Part shown: piece after piece, positions 6,915 to 15,646 of the stretch
How the letters are laid out: the number at the start of each line of letters is the position of its first letter
How positions within the stretch are numbered: the stretch's first letter is position 1
NCBI GenBank assembly: GCA_015068665.1
Contig: SVKB01000006.1
Coordinates: 21,521-85,520 of the forward strand
From: Oscillospiraceae bacterium
GTDB taxonomy: Bacteria; Bacillota; Clostridia; UMGS1840; HGM11507
DNA length: 64,000 bases
Direction of reading: 5' to 3'
Program-made: the position numbers and the translations under genes
Notes under the pieces: model-generated
Databases searched by the model: none
Told to the model about the DNA's origin: nothing
What the model saw: only the letters and a program-made list of their open reading frames with translations

Positions 6915-8782
6915 TTATAAATAATATTCTTTTTAAAAAATACGGAAAATTTACAAACAGGGAATTTACCTTCTCTTCCCGTCTGAATATAATCTTCGGA
7001 AAAAACGAAACGGGAAAATCAACTCTTGCCACCGCACTTAAGACCTTTTTCTATACCGACCTTGGTTCCAAAAACAAATACAAAAAGACCTATATTCCCC
7101 TTATGGAGGATAAGGGTGCTTTTGATGTGGATTTTGTAACAGATAAGGGTGAAGCTTTAAAAAGCCTTGTTACCTTAGGAAAAACCAATGGAAAAACTCT
7201 TGTAAAAACCGTTAACCCGGGCAACGGAGAAGAGCTTAACGGTGATTTTTCCCGCCTTGGCGAGCATTTTTTCAACATAAGCGAGGAAATGTTTGATTCG
7301 GTGTGCTATATCAGGGATTTACAGTCGGTAGATAAGCTCATTGCCAATAAAAGCGACGTTCACGATGCTCTTTCAAAAACCGAAAGCGGTCCGGTTGATA
7401 TTGACTTAAGCGGAGTTTTAAAGGAGATAAAGGATGAGCTGTTAGAATATAAAAGACCGACTCCTACAGGGAAAATTTATCCTGTTGCAAAACGCATTGA
7501 GGAAATTGACAGGATTATTTCGGATATTGAGGATATAAAGGAATCTGTCGAAGGTACTAAAGAGGAAATTGACAGTCTTGTTGCCGAGGAAAAACAGCTT
7601 TCTGAGGAATTCAAGGATTTTGAAGGTAAGAAAAAGCAGTTAAAGGAATATACGGAATATGAAAACGCAAGGGTCCAGACAAAGCTTTTGGAGGAAATTA
7701 AAAAGGATGAAGAGCTTAAAGAAAAGCTAAAGCCCCATTTTACTCCGATTGATGAGGATGACCTGGAAAGGATACGACAGCTCGAAGCTTCAAAAAAGAC
7801 GGAGAAAAATTTATCCTCCCATCTTATTCTGACAGCTGCGGTTTTTGTTTGCGGTTTGATGCTCGGGCTTTTAAGTCCTCTGCTTTCAGCCTCGGCGCTT
7901 TTATCGGCTGTTCCCCTTTTACTTTATTTTAAAGGGAAAAAATTCAATGATAAATTAAAGGAAGAAAAGGAAGAATACACAAAGCTTATTTCAAAATACA
8001 GTATTAACGGATTTGAGCATTACTTAAAGCTTAAGGAGGATGCTCTCGGCAGGTTAAACGAGATAAAGCTTATTGAACAAAGAATTGAATTTAACAAAAA
8101 GAGAATTAATCATTTTAATCCTGAAGCTTTAAAGACAGAAATTCCAAAGCCTGATTTTAATGAGGCGTGGGTAACCGAAAGCTTAAAAAGAATACAGGAG
8201 AGACTGTACGAAATTAAGACCCTGATTGCTTCAAAAAATGAAAAGGTAAGCGGCGCCTTTAATAATCTTCCGGATATTTCAGAGCTTACGGAGGAGAAAA
8301 AGGAGCTTACAGAGAAGCTTACGGCTCTTAAATACGAGGAGCAGATTGCAACCGATTGCTATAATATTTTAAATATTACAAATAATAGCTTTAAAGCATC
8401 CTATATCCCTTACCTTAACAGGGAGGTTGCCGATATTTTAGAAAAGGTACTTGGAAATATTGACTACTTTAATATAAAGGATGACTTAACCTGTGAAATA
8501 AGAAAAACCGATGCACTTACTCCTCTGCCAAAGGAAAATTTCTCTAACGGTACCGATGCACTTATATATTTTGCAATAAGACTTGCAATGTATAAGCTTA
8601 TTTCCGGGGAGGAAAAAATTCCCCTTATTCTGGACGATTGCTTTTTAGAGCTTGACAGCGAAAGATTCGGGGCGATTTTAAAATATATAAGCGAAAATAT
8701 AACCTCACAAATCTTTTATTTTACCTCTTCCGAGAGAATTTTTAATTTAACACTTGCCAACAGCACCATAAATAGGTTATAA
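6911..8782 (+). CDS. SMC-like ATPase, YhaN-like, with central membrane hairpin
   Basis: 623 residues. The N-terminus has the ABC/SMC Walker A GKNETGKSTLATALK at about residues 30-44, and the C-terminus has Walker B PLILDDCFLELD, so the ATPase head is split around long coiled coils (about 190-280 and 355-490). In the middle, about residues 302-340, is a hydrophobic hairpin (LILTAAVFVCGLMLGLLSPL onward) that should place the protein at the membrane, as seen in YhaN-type proteins. It is shorter than typical YhaN or SbcC, which run to 900-1000 residues, because the coils are short. It should form a nuclease-ATPase complex with the overlapping upstream product for DNA-end processing; the physiological substrate is unknown. 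Confidence 0.82.
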   Translation: MIINNILFKKYGKFTNREFTFSSRLNIIFGKNETGKSTLATALKTFFYTDLGSKNKYKKTYIPLMEDKGAFDVDFVTDKGEALKSLVTLGKTNGKTLVKTVNPGNGEELNGDFSRLGEHFFNISEEMFDSVCYIRDLQSVDKLIANKSDVHDALSKTESGPVDIDLSGVLKEIKDELLEYKRPTPTGKIYPVAKRIEEIDRIISDIEDIKESVEGTKEEIDSLVAEEKQLSEEFKDFEGKKKQLKEYTEYENARVQTKLLEEIKKDEELKEKLKPHFTPIDEDDLERIRQLEASKKTEKNLSSHLILTAAVFVCGLMLGLLSPLLSASALLSAVPLLLYFKGKKFNDKLKEEKEEYTKLISKYSINGFEHYLKLKEDALGRLNEIKLIEQRIEFNKKRINHFNPEALKTEIPKPDFNEAWVTESLKRIQERLYEIKTLIASKNEKVSGAFNNLPDISELTEEKKELTEKLTALKYEEQIATDCYNILNITNNSFKASYIPYLNREVADILEKVLGNIDYFNIKDDLTCEIRKTDALTPLPKENFSNGTDALIYFAIRLAMYKLISGEEKIPLILDDCFLELDSERFGAILKYISENITSQIFYFTSSERIFNLTLANSTINRL

Positions 8783-8815
8783 TATATTGAATAAGTTTTT
8801 TAAGGAGGTAACACT

Positions 8816-9163
8816 ATGCTTTTTAAAACTAAAGGTGAGCTTGGAATGATCTGTGTTCGTGACAGGGCGATAAAAACAATTGCCAGCCACGTTGCCTGCT
8901 CCTGCTACGGAGTAATAGGTCTTGCAAACAAGGGCATTAAAAAAAGCTTTTTAAGCGCTACCGATGCTTTAGAGGATGCCATCAAGGTAACCTACAGCAA
9001 CGGACTTATAATTGATATACACATTTACGTTTCCTACGGTATGAATATTCAGACGATTTCCCAGAATATTCTGGAAACGCTGACTTATACACTTAATGAC
9101 TCCTTCGGTCTTAAGGTTAATAAGGTTAACGTTCACGTTGACGGAATAAGAATGGATAAGTAG
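8816..9163 (+). CDS. Asp23/Gls24 family protein
   Basis: A 115-residue cytoplasmic protein of the Asp23 (YloU-like) family. Family signs are the start of the domain IKTIASHVACSCYGVIGLA and the closing segment NVHVDGIRM, with the strand DIHIYVSYGMNIQTISQNI between. An excellent ribosome site AAGGAGGT precedes ATG 8816. It lies 10 bases upstream of fakA, the same order as yloU-yloV in Bacillus. Proteins of this family are linked to cell-envelope homeostasis and are sometimes membrane-tethered through partners; no membrane segment is present here. Its exact function next to fatty-acid kinase is not established. Confidence 0.9.
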   Translation: MLFKTKGELGMICVRDRAIKTIASHVACSCYGVIGLANKGIKKSFLSATDALEDAIKVTYSNGLIIDIHIYVSYGMNIQTISQNILETLTYTLNDSFGLKVNKVNVHVDGIRMDK

Positions 9164-9173
9164 GTAATAGCTT

Positions 9174-10784
9174 ATGAATATATTAAAGAGTGATATTTTT
9201 ATCAATATGCTGGTTTCAGCATCTAATAATCTGGAAAACCGAAAAGAGGAAATTAACCGTCTTAACGTTTTCCCCGTTCCCGACGGTGACACGGGTACAA
9301 ATATGTCTTTAACCTTTTCAAAGGCTACAAAGGAAATATGCGATATGCAGGATTCCACCGTTGCCGAAATTGCGGCAAAGCTGTCCTCGGCTTCCTTAAG
9401 AGGCGCAAGAGGTAACTCGGGGGTTATCCTTTCCCAGTTTATAAGGGGTATTTCCAAGGGCTTTAACGAAAAGGACGAAATAAATTTAGAAGTGCTTGCA
9501 AATGCATTTTCATCAGGCACCGAATCCGCTTACCGTGCAGTTATGAAGCCTACCGAAGGTACCATACTTACGGTTATGAGAGGCTTATCCGACGCAGCTA
9601 TGGAGGGCTATAACGGATGCGAAACCGTTGCTGATTTCTTTAAAATGATTATTGAAAACGGCAATAAGGTTTTGGCATATACGCCCGAGCTTTTACCCAA
9701 ATTAAAGCAGGCAGGGGTTGTGGACTCCGGCGGTATGGGGCTTATGGTTATTATGGAGGGTATGCTTCATTACCTTGAAAATAACGAAATTATGCCTCTT
9801 ATGGATGTTAAGGAGCAGCCCGCTGAGGATTCTGCCGCAGGTCAGTATATTGAGGAAATAACCTTCGGCTACTGCACCGAATATATTATCGTTAAGGAGC
9901 ATAGAGGTGCTGAAAATCTTAAGGATAAGCTTAAGCAGATAGGCGACTGTGTTGTGGTTGTTGAGGATGAGGAAATCGTTAAGGTTCACGTTCATACCGA
10001 CGACCCGGATAAGGCTATCGGCTTCGGCTTGAAAATCGGTTCTTTGATTAACATCAAGATTGACAATATGCGTCATGAAAATGAAGAATTAAAGAAAAAG
10101 GAAGAGGAAAGACTTAAGAAGGAAAAGACAAAATACGGTTTTGTTTCGGTTGCCGCAGGTGATGGCTTCAAATCCATCTATGAGGAGCTTGGAATAAAAG
10201 GTATTATTTCCGGCGGTCAGAGTATGAATCCTTCCACCGATGATATTTTAAAGAAGGCAAAAGAGGTTAATGCGGAAACCGTTTTCGTATTTCCAAATAA
10301 TAAGAACATAATTTTAGCTGCCGAGCAGGCAAAGGATTTATTTGAGGGCGAGCTTATAGTTATCCCTACAACAAGCATGGCGCAGGTATTCCCTGTTATG
10401 ATGGTTTACGATGAAAATCTTTCCAAGGAAGAATTAAGCGATGCATTCAGCGAAATCCTTTCTACTGTTAAATGCGGTCAGATTACTTATGCTGTAAGGG
10501 ATTCAATGGTTAATGACATTGAGATAAAAGAAGGCGATATTATGCAGCTTGTCAATGACAAGGTGGTTGCCGTTTCTCCTTCTGTTGATGAAGGTATTAT
10601 TGAAACGGTTAAAAAGATTGCCGATGAGGATACCGAAATCATCACTCTTTACGCAGGTGAGGATATTTCAGACGAGGCTCTCAACCAGGTTGTTGCAAAG
10701 CTTGAGGAATTATATCCCGCATGCGATATTACCCCTTACAGAGGCGAACAGCCAATATACTATTATATAGTTTCTGCGGAATAA
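9174..10784 (+). CDS. fakA: Fatty-acid kinase ATP-binding subunit (DAK2/DegV-associated)
   Basis: 536 residues. The N-terminal DhaL/DAK2 kinase domain shows the Mg-ATP motif NVFPVPDGDTGTNMSLTF (about 29-46) and SLRGARGNSGVILSQ (about 75-89). The middle domain contains EITFGYCTEYI and KVHVHTDDP, and the C-terminal domain ends ELYPACDITPYRGEQPIYYY. FakA phosphorylates exogenous fatty acids presented by a DegV-like FakB lipid-binding protein, feeding acyl-phosphate into phospholipid synthesis. No fakB lies in this window. The gene follows Asp23 by 10 bases and is closed by a 9-base-stem hairpin at 10789-10815. Confidence 0.92.
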   Translation: MNILKSDIFINMLVSASNNLENRKEEINRLNVFPVPDGDTGTNMSLTFSKATKEICDMQDSTVAEIAAKLSSASLRGARGNSGVILSQFIRGISKGFNEKDEINLEVLANAFSSGTESAYRAVMKPTEGTILTVMRGLSDAAMEGYNGCETVADFFKMIIENGNKVLAYTPELLPKLKQAGVVDSGGMGLMVIMEGMLHYLENNEIMPLMDVKEQPAEDSAAGQYIEEITFGYCTEYIIVKEHRGAENLKDKLKQIGDCVVVVEDEEIVKVHVHTDDPDKAIGFGLKIGSLINIKIDNMRHENEELKKKEEERLKKEKTKYGFVSVAAGDGFKSIYEELGIKGIISGGQSMNPSTDDILKKAKEVNAETVFVFPNNKNIILAAEQAKDLFEGELIVIPTTSMAQVFPVMMVYDENLSKEELSDAFSEILSTVKCGQITYAVRDSMVNDIEIKEGDIMQLVNDKVVAVSPSVDEGIIETVKKIADEDTEIITLYAGEDISDEALNQVVAKLEELYPACDITPYRGEQPIYYYIVSAE

Positions 10785-10788
10785 AAAA

Positions 10789-10978
10789 ACCTTGAAACAT
10801 TTCTTATTTCAAGGTCAGACTGTCGAAAAAGTCGGTCTACCGCAAAAATATAAAATTCATATAATATCGATAAATAAAGATATTTATAATTAAAAGTTAA
10901 GTGGCAAGGGTTTCTCGATAAAACCCTTGCCATTCTTTGCTTTTCACCAAAATGAGCCTTGAAATTTCATATTTCAAG
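10789..10978. terminator. Three hairpins between fakA and the phage cassette
   Basis: The 203-base gap holds no gene. It has three stems: ACCTTGAAA/TTTCAAGGT (10789-10815), directly after fakA; a perfect 12-base stem TGGCAAGGGTTT/AAACCCTTGCCA (10902-10932) followed by a T-rich stretch; and CTTGAAAT/ATTTCAAG (10958-10978) followed by TTTTT. The first and third share their stem sequence. They probably terminate the two convergent units (fakA on plus, lysin on minus). Confidence 0.65.
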
Positions 10979-10987
10979 TTTTTAAAA

Positions 10988-11704
10988 TCAGCCGATTTTT
11001 TTAATCAATCTGTCAAGCAAGCTTCTTACATAATCAGGCTTTAATGCCACCTCTCCTCTTAGCGCTCTTTCCCAATACTTCATATTATCGGGTGTGGTAA
11101 TACCAAGCTCAATAAGTGCATTCACCGTATTGTCATAGGAATATTTATTTTTCATTTTATCCTTCCTTTCAAAGAGGTAATAAACCGCTATATGCCGTTT
11201 AGCCTCCTCTTTTCTTACATAAACCTTTGAGTCCTTTTCATAGCATCTTACTCTGCGATAGCTCGTGTCATATTTACCTTTGTAATTATCAGGGTCAACA
11301 AACTCACAAACCTTTTTATCCTCACCGCACATAACAAAAAGATGTCCGCCTGTTGAAAAAAGCCTGTTTTCTCCGCCGTTAGTGGAGCATATAACAAGTC
11401 CGCCTCTTTTCACACAGCTTATTGCAGACTCTATATCATAACTTTTTTCACATCTAAGATTGTATATTTTCCCCAGCTCATAAAAAAGTGAATGAGCTGT
11501 TCCCACTCCGTCAATACGGTGTCCGTTTTTAAGAGAAATTTTTGCAATATCCACAGGAGTTACTTTATGTTCCGTAAGACTTGCAACAATCATTGCACCG
11601 CTTGTAACTCCGCAGCCTGAGGATTTTATTGTTTCGGTATGGGGTGCTTTGGCGGAGTATGAAACCTCCGCCCATCTTTTATCCCTTTGTGAATAAATTA
11701 CCAT
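10988..11704 (-). CDS. Phage endolysin, C39-like cysteine peptidase fold
   Basis: 238 residues from ATG 11704 (TGATG overlap with the upstream stop; an earlier TTG is less likely). A papain-like C39-type domain is suggested by SSGCGVTSGAMIVAS (nucleophile Cys about residue 30), GGHLFVMCGE (His about 117) and EFVDPDNY (Asp about 132). The last ~50 residues, SYDNTVNALIELGITTPDNM then KYWERALRGE, form a small module I recognise from the C-termini of many lysins and cell-wall hydrolases of gut Firmicutes, probably for wall binding. No signal peptide is present, so export should depend on the holin-like proteins encoded just upstream. It probably cleaves peptidoglycan peptides. Confidence 0.78.
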   Translation of the reverse strand: MVIYSQRDKRWAEVSYSAKAPHTETIKSSGCGVTSGAMIVASLTEHKVTPVDIAKISLKNGHRIDGVGTAHSLFYELGKIYNLRCEKSYDIESAISCVKRGGLVICSTNGGENRLFSTGGHLFVMCGEDKKVCEFVDPDNYKGKYDTSYRRVRCYEKDSKVYVRKEEAKRHIAVYYLFERKDKMKNKYSYDNTVNALIELGITTPDNMKYWERALRGEVALKPDYVRSLLDRLIKKIG

Positions 11705-12018
11705 CAAGCATCCCCCTTTATGTAATGCCTTAAGGTTACATTTGAGCTTAAAAGCCCCTTCATTTCCACAAGTGCATTATCCACCATCCCTGAAAACAGC
11801 TTAAAGGAAATAAGCTTTGAAAAAAGTGGGTACTTAAAAATAAATTCGTCATAAACCTGTCTTAATTTTATCTGCCCCATTTTCGAGCCTAAGCCTTTTT
11901 CCGCCTCAACCACTGCATATAAAAGCCATTCTTTCAAATTATTTCTCTGATTTATCACAAGAAAAGCTACTCCTGCAATAAATAAGAGAATTATTAAAAT
12001 TTTAATCAGTATATCCAT
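11704..12018 (-). CDS. Small membrane-anchored phage protein, possible holin
   Basis: 104 residues: one N-terminal membrane segment (about 4-23, ILIKILIILLFIAGVAFLVI) then a soluble part with EWLLYAVVEAEKGLGSKMGQ and IKLRQVYDEFIFKYP, a pattern common to the LLH-type phage holin group. It sits between another small membrane protein and the lysin, overlapping the lysin start by one base and the upstream gene by 17. Role in timing lysis or delivering the lysin is inferred from position. Confidence 0.6.
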   Translation of the reverse strand: MDILIKILIILLFIAGVAFLVINQRNNLKEWLLYAVVEAEKGLGSKMGQIKLRQVYDEFIFKYPLFSKLISFKLFSGMVDNALVEMKGLLSSNVTLRHYIKGDA

Positions 12019-12214
12019 CCTTTTTCTCCTCCTTCTTTCTTTTTATCTTTGCCAGCTGCCACAGCTCAACTGTTGTAAAGCTGAACCATGCGCCTGTAAG
12101 GGCTCCGGGCTCGCTTCCCGTTTTTAAAAATATGTACATCGCACCCATGGTAAAGAGAATGTTTATAATTATTACGAAAATCACAATTCCCTTTGAAAAG
12201 CTTCCCTTTTTCAT
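12002..12214 (-). CDS. Small phage membrane protein, holin candidate
   Basis: 70 residues from ATG 12214, which overlaps the stop of the XhlA-like gene as ATGA; the longer upstream reading to 12331 is just the other frame of that gene. One clear membrane segment (about 9-30, GIVIFVIIINILFTMGAMYI), a second weaker hydrophobic stretch (LTGAWFSFTTVELWQL), and a very basic/acidic tail KIKRKKEEKKDG, as holins often have. No family recognised with confidence. Confidence 0.6.
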   Translation of the reverse strand: MKKGSFSKGIVIFVIIINILFTMGAMYIFLKTGSEPGALTGAWFSFTTVELWQLAKIKRKKEEKKDGYTD

Positions 12215-12474
12215 ATAAACATCCCCTTTACTGCAAAGCCCACAATTCCGCTTATTAAAGCGGATATGACAATATCCCATCTTTTTTTTGGAGTTTCCTC
12301 CACCGATCTTATTCTTTCGGTTATTTCGCATAAATCCTTCTGCATAGCCTTAACCGAGGTTGCAAGCTCATAGACTGACCTTGTGAGAATCTCAATGCTG
12401 TCTATTCTTTTGTGGGCAGCCTTGGTTGAGCTTTCAAGCTCACCAAGCATTAAGATAATATCATTTTCATTCAT
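12211..12474 (-). CDS. XhlA-like haemolysin/holin-associated protein
   Basis: 87 residues from ATG 12474, with AGGAGG six bases upstream; an in-frame start five codons earlier lacks a site. A coiled-coil region with heptads (ELESSTKAAHKRIDSIEILT to ITERIRSVEET) is followed by KKRW and a C-terminal membrane segment DIVISALISGIVGFAVKGMF. This is the layout of XhlA of the Bacillus PBSX element, which assists the holin in lysis. Its stop overlaps the next gene by four bases. Confidence 0.8.
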   Translation of the reverse strand: MNENDIILMLGELESSTKAAHKRIDSIEILTRSVYELATSVKAMQKDLCEITERIRSVEETPKKRWDIVISALISGIVGFAVKGMFI

Positions 12475-12628
12475 AAGGCTCCTCCTCACTCATTTTTTCG
12501 TATTCCTCAAAAGGAATTTCCTTAAAAGCGCTTTCATCAACGCCTTCTCCAAGATATATTTCACATCCGAAGGTTACTCCGTCGGTTAAAATCATACCTT
12601 CACTTGCTTTTAAAATTTTTCTTTCCAT
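12467..12628 (-). CDS. 53-residue phage protein of unknown function
   Basis: A small gene from ATG 12628 to TGA 12467, with AGGAGG at good spacing before the ATG. It starts MERKILKASEGMILTDGVTF and is acidic towards the end (EEYEKMSEEEPYE). Small proteins beginning with a similar ILKASEGM phrase occur downstream of fibre genes in many Clostridia prophages; no function is known to me. It overlaps the XhlA-like start by eight bases. Confidence 0.7.
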   Translation of the reverse strand: MERKILKASEGMILTDGVTFGCEIYLGEGVDESAFKEIPFEEYEKMSEEEPYE

Positions 12629-12638
12629 AATAAACCTC

Positions 12639-13340
12639 CTATATAAGTGAAAAAGACCAATTGGGCTTGGTTGCGATTAACGCAGCCCATTCTTCCGTTG
12701 CAAATGCGGATTCTTTTGCGGTTTTATTGAATGTGCAGGTTAAACCGGATGTTGTGTCAGATAAAGCATTAACAACATTTGTTATGCTTGCTTTTGTCAA
12801 TGGGCATTGAGCAAATGTCATATTCTTACCAAAATGTCCTTCAATTTCGTTGATGTTTGTCAAACTCGTTGCGTGAAAGCTTCTTGATGCAAATGGTGTA
12901 TTTTCATTAACAATAAGCTTTTCTATTGTTTGTAAAATTGGTGTTTCAAACACAAAGTCGTTTGTTGTGCTTGATGTCATATCAATAGTTCCAAGCCTTT
13001 TTATATATGCCCAATAGAATGCATAATAAAATCTTGTACACCCTTTAAAATCTAACTTTCTTCCTTGTTTTTCAAGCAAATCGACTAAATCCAAAGGCCT
13101 TCTTTTTGCCCCCTGAACATTCATAAACATTCGGTCAGCACTACCATTAACAATAATGTCATACTTAGGGAGTAATGTATCATTATTCCAATATTCACTT
13201 GTAAAAGCGTGGGAATAATCTCCCCTGTTTCCATAATCCTGATAATTATCCCAAAAGAAATCATACTGTGATTTTTTTCCTGCTTCATAAACATCATCAA
13301 AATCCTGTTTCAACTGTAAGGTTTTTTCTGCTATATCCAT
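12639..13340 (-). CDS. Phage receptor-binding/distal fibre protein
   Basis: 233 residues starting one base inside the stop of the BppU-like gene (TAATG). The N-terminus is helical (AEKTLQLKQDFDDVYEAGKK), then DYSHAFTSEYWNNDTLLPKY, and the C-terminal half (FHATSLTNINEIEGHFGKN, NVVNALSDTTSGLTCTFNKT, ATEEWAALIATKPNW) has the leucine-rich, BspA-like wording found in tail-tip proteins of gut Firmicutes phages. The likely role is host recognition at the particle tip. Codon choice here looks different from the head genes (more CAA, TTG and GTT, fewer CTT/AAG pairs), in keeping with fibre-module exchange. Confidence 0.65.
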   Translation of the reverse strand: MDIAEKTLQLKQDFDDVYEAGKKSQYDFFWDNYQDYGNRGDYSHAFTSEYWNNDTLLPKYDIIVNGSADRMFMNVQGAKRRPLDLVDLLEKQGRKLDFKGCTRFYYAFYWAYIKRLGTIDMTSSTTNDFVFETPILQTIEKLIVNENTPFASRSFHATSLTNINEIEGHFGKNMTFAQCPLTKASITNVVNALSDTTSGLTCTFNKTAKESAFATEEWAALIATKPNWSFSLI

Positions 13341-14623
13341 TATGCTTCACCCCCTGAAACTAAGGCTTGAGCATAATTATGAAGCTCATCAAGGGCGGAT
13401 TCAATGTTACCTATTGAGATATTAATATTGCTTATTTGGGTATTTGCCTCGTCAATCATATTAAACAACTCTTGGTCATAATTATTTAAGTCTCCTATAC
13501 TCGTCTCATGTGAATCAACTCTTGATTCCACCTCACTAAGTCGCATTTGATTGTCTTCTGCAATACTTCTTACTTCTGAAATTTCTAAGTTATATTTACT
13601 ATCAACGTTTTCTATAGCTTGTCTATTTTCAATAATCTGCTCCTTCATTGAGGATATTTCATTTCCGTCAGGAAGTTTATTAAGTTTTTCCTTTTCTTCA
13701 GAAGAATAAAGAGTATCAATAATTTCCCACGGCGACCACTCTTCCATAGAAAATAATCTTTTACTTTTTCCGTATCCGCCCTGATGCTCAATAACCTGAT
13801 TCAAAGTATCAAAATCCCACCATACGAAAAGTGTGGAAATATTGTATACATCCCCGTCTGCTTCAATAAGAATATACACACCGTTTTCCTGAAAATTATC
13901 TAAGGAAAAGCTTTCGTCATAACGGTCATATCGAATTATCGTAACTTTATCGGATAATATGTTTTCAAAGGTACTCTTATCGGGAAGTGCCTCCAGCTTT
14001 GCCTTTAAAGTATCCGAAAAATCATTGGATGAAAGCCCCTTACCGTAGACCTTATCTACCTTTTTATCCTTCAGAGAATCGGTAATCACCTGAAGCCCCT
14101 CTATTCTTATATTATCCTTTTCGCGAAGATCCCTTATATCTTTTATAACAGTATCGTGAAGCTCATAAACTTCACTCTTTCCTGCTTTCAATAAAAGAGA
14201 TGCTTCAAGCTTTTTAAGCTCATCCCGGTCCGCCTTTATTTCCGCAAGATATTCAATTGTATCCTGAAAGCTTTCTTCATAATATTCGGTGGCAGACAGG
14301 CTTTCATCAAAATGAAGGGCTATAACCCGGGATTTGAAAATTTTATCCTTTAATTTCATAACAAGCTGGATAAAAAGCTCACGGCAGTCGGTAAGACTGT
14401 AAGGGATATTGTAATAAAATATTTCCGATTCACAATCTCCCACCACCGTCTGGATTTTCTCACCGTTTCCTTTAAGTATATCAAGATACTTGAAAAACTC
14501 CTTATATTCGGAGGGAACAATGAACTTAAGACGGGTGATATTTCCCTCACCCATCTGCCCTGCACTTAAGTTTTCTAAAAGAGGGCGTCCCTCTTTTGAT
14601 ATTTCTATTTTAAGTAAATTCAT
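13340..14623 (-). CDS. BppU-like baseplate/tail-fibre protein
   Basis: 427 residues. The N-terminal ~115 residues (LLKIEISKEGRPLLENLSAG ... LFIQLVMKLKDKIFKSRVIA) look like the immunoglobulin-like domain of BppU upper-baseplate proteins. A coiled coil follows (YEESFQDTIEYLAEIKADRD), then the fibre phrase KVDKVYGKGLSSNDFSDTLK, a small beta domain, and a long C-terminal coiled coil (residues about 310-415). It should form a trimeric stalk linking the tail to the receptor-binding protein encoded next. N-terminal codon use matches the phage head genes, while the distal coil drifts toward that of the receptor-binding gene. Confidence 0.75.
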   Translation of the reverse strand: MNLLKIEISKEGRPLLENLSAGQMGEGNITRLKFIVPSEYKEFFKYLDILKGNGEKIQTVVGDCESEIFYYNIPYSLTDCRELFIQLVMKLKDKIFKSRVIALHFDESLSATEYYEESFQDTIEYLAEIKADRDELKKLEASLLLKAGKSEVYELHDTVIKDIRDLREKDNIRIEGLQVITDSLKDKKVDKVYGKGLSSNDFSDTLKAKLEALPDKSTFENILSDKVTIIRYDRYDESFSLDNFQENGVYILIEADGDVYNISTLFVWWDFDTLNQVIEHQGGYGKSKRLFSMEEWSPWEIIDTLYSSEEKEKLNKLPDGNEISSMKEQIIENRQAIENVDSKYNLEISEVRSIAEDNQMRLSEVESRVDSHETSIGDLNNYDQELFNMIDEANTQISNINISIGNIESALDELHNYAQALVSGGEA

Positions 14624-14635
14624 AAAATCCCCCCT

Positions 14636-15634
14636 TTACAGATAATCCTGAATACCAAGAATTATGGCGGCATCATTTACGGTATGCTCTGCCCATTGAT
14701 ATTTTTTCTTCCATTCCATTAAATAGATATAAGCCTTCTGCTTATCATAGGTTGTTTCCAGCCTGCCGTAGCCGTCATACTGCTTTTTACCTATCTGGTT
14801 TATAATGTTAGAGGCAATATCCTTAGCAGACATTCTTGATAAATCCGAAGTTTCCTTTGACGAGCCGCTTCCCCCCGAGCTTGCTTTTGATAAGCTCCCC
14901 GAGGATTTTTTCATAGTCTGATTTATCCCCTCAGTTTTTATCTTTTCTTCGGTAAGACGGGTATCAGCGTCCATTTTAAGAAGATCGCTTTCATATTTTT
15001 TCGGAAGATAGCTCATCTCCAAATCATGAAGTTCTCCCTTTCTGATGCTTTCTGCTTCCTTTCTTTTATCTTCATTGTTATCAAGTATGATATCGTTATT
15101 TATTTTGGCGATAGAGGCATCATTTACTCTTTTTACCTCATCCTGTTTTTCCTTCATAAAATTAAAATCAATATCACGGTTATTTTCTTCAATACTCATA
15201 TTAAGCTTTTGGGCTGATATGTCTCTTGCAAGCTTGGCTGACTGAATTTCCGCATCAGCCCTTGCCTCTGCCATTTTATTTTTTATATCGGAAATTTCAT
15301 TCTGCTTTGCCTTATCAATATCACTTTGCGCCCTGTTAAAGCTGTTAATATTATTAAGACGTTTTGAGATTGCATAACCACCTGCGGTATGATTTCCCGT
15401 ATTGGCAATATTCTCCTGCATTTTTTTCAGCTCTTTATTATTGGTATTGGTAAGATTATTTTTCATTCCCTGATATACCTCGGGGATTTTTTTAAGCCTT
15501 TCATTATATCCCGAAAGATTTTTCTTAAGAGTGTTGGCTATAATTTTTCTTCCCGTATTAAGAGCAGCAGCGGAGTTAAGCTCAATAAGCTCCCTGTTTT
15601 CCTTTCTCTTTTTCTCATAATCAAATCCGTTCAT
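14636..15634 (-). CDS. Coiled-coil phage protein, possible internal/ejection protein
   Basis: 332 residues, highly charged and mostly helical, with long coiled coils rich in Asn and Lys (NTNNKELKKMQENI, ISDIKNKMAEARADAEIQSA) and a Gly/Ser linker (SSGSLSKASSGGSGSSKETS) before a compact C-terminal domain (MSAKDIASNIINQIGKKQYD). No family recognised. In short-tailed phages the slot after the tail-hub genes typically encodes internal head proteins ejected into the cell; position and composition fit that, but it could equally be a fibre stalk. Confidence 0.5.
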   Translation of the reverse strand: MNGFDYEKKRKENRELIELNSAAALNTGRKIIANTLKKNLSGYNERLKKIPEVYQGMKNNLTNTNNKELKKMQENIANTGNHTAGGYAISKRLNNINSFNRAQSDIDKAKQNEISDIKNKMAEARADAEIQSAKLARDISAQKLNMSIEENNRDIDFNFMKEKQDEVKRVNDASIAKINNDIILDNNEDKRKEAESIRKGELHDLEMSYLPKKYESDLLKMDADTRLTEEKIKTEGINQTMKKSSGSLSKASSGGSGSSKETSDLSRMSAKDIASNIINQIGKKQYDGYGRLETTYDKQKAYIYLMEWKKKYQWAEHTVNDAAIILGIQDYL

Positions 15635-15646
15635 TTTATCCCTCCT

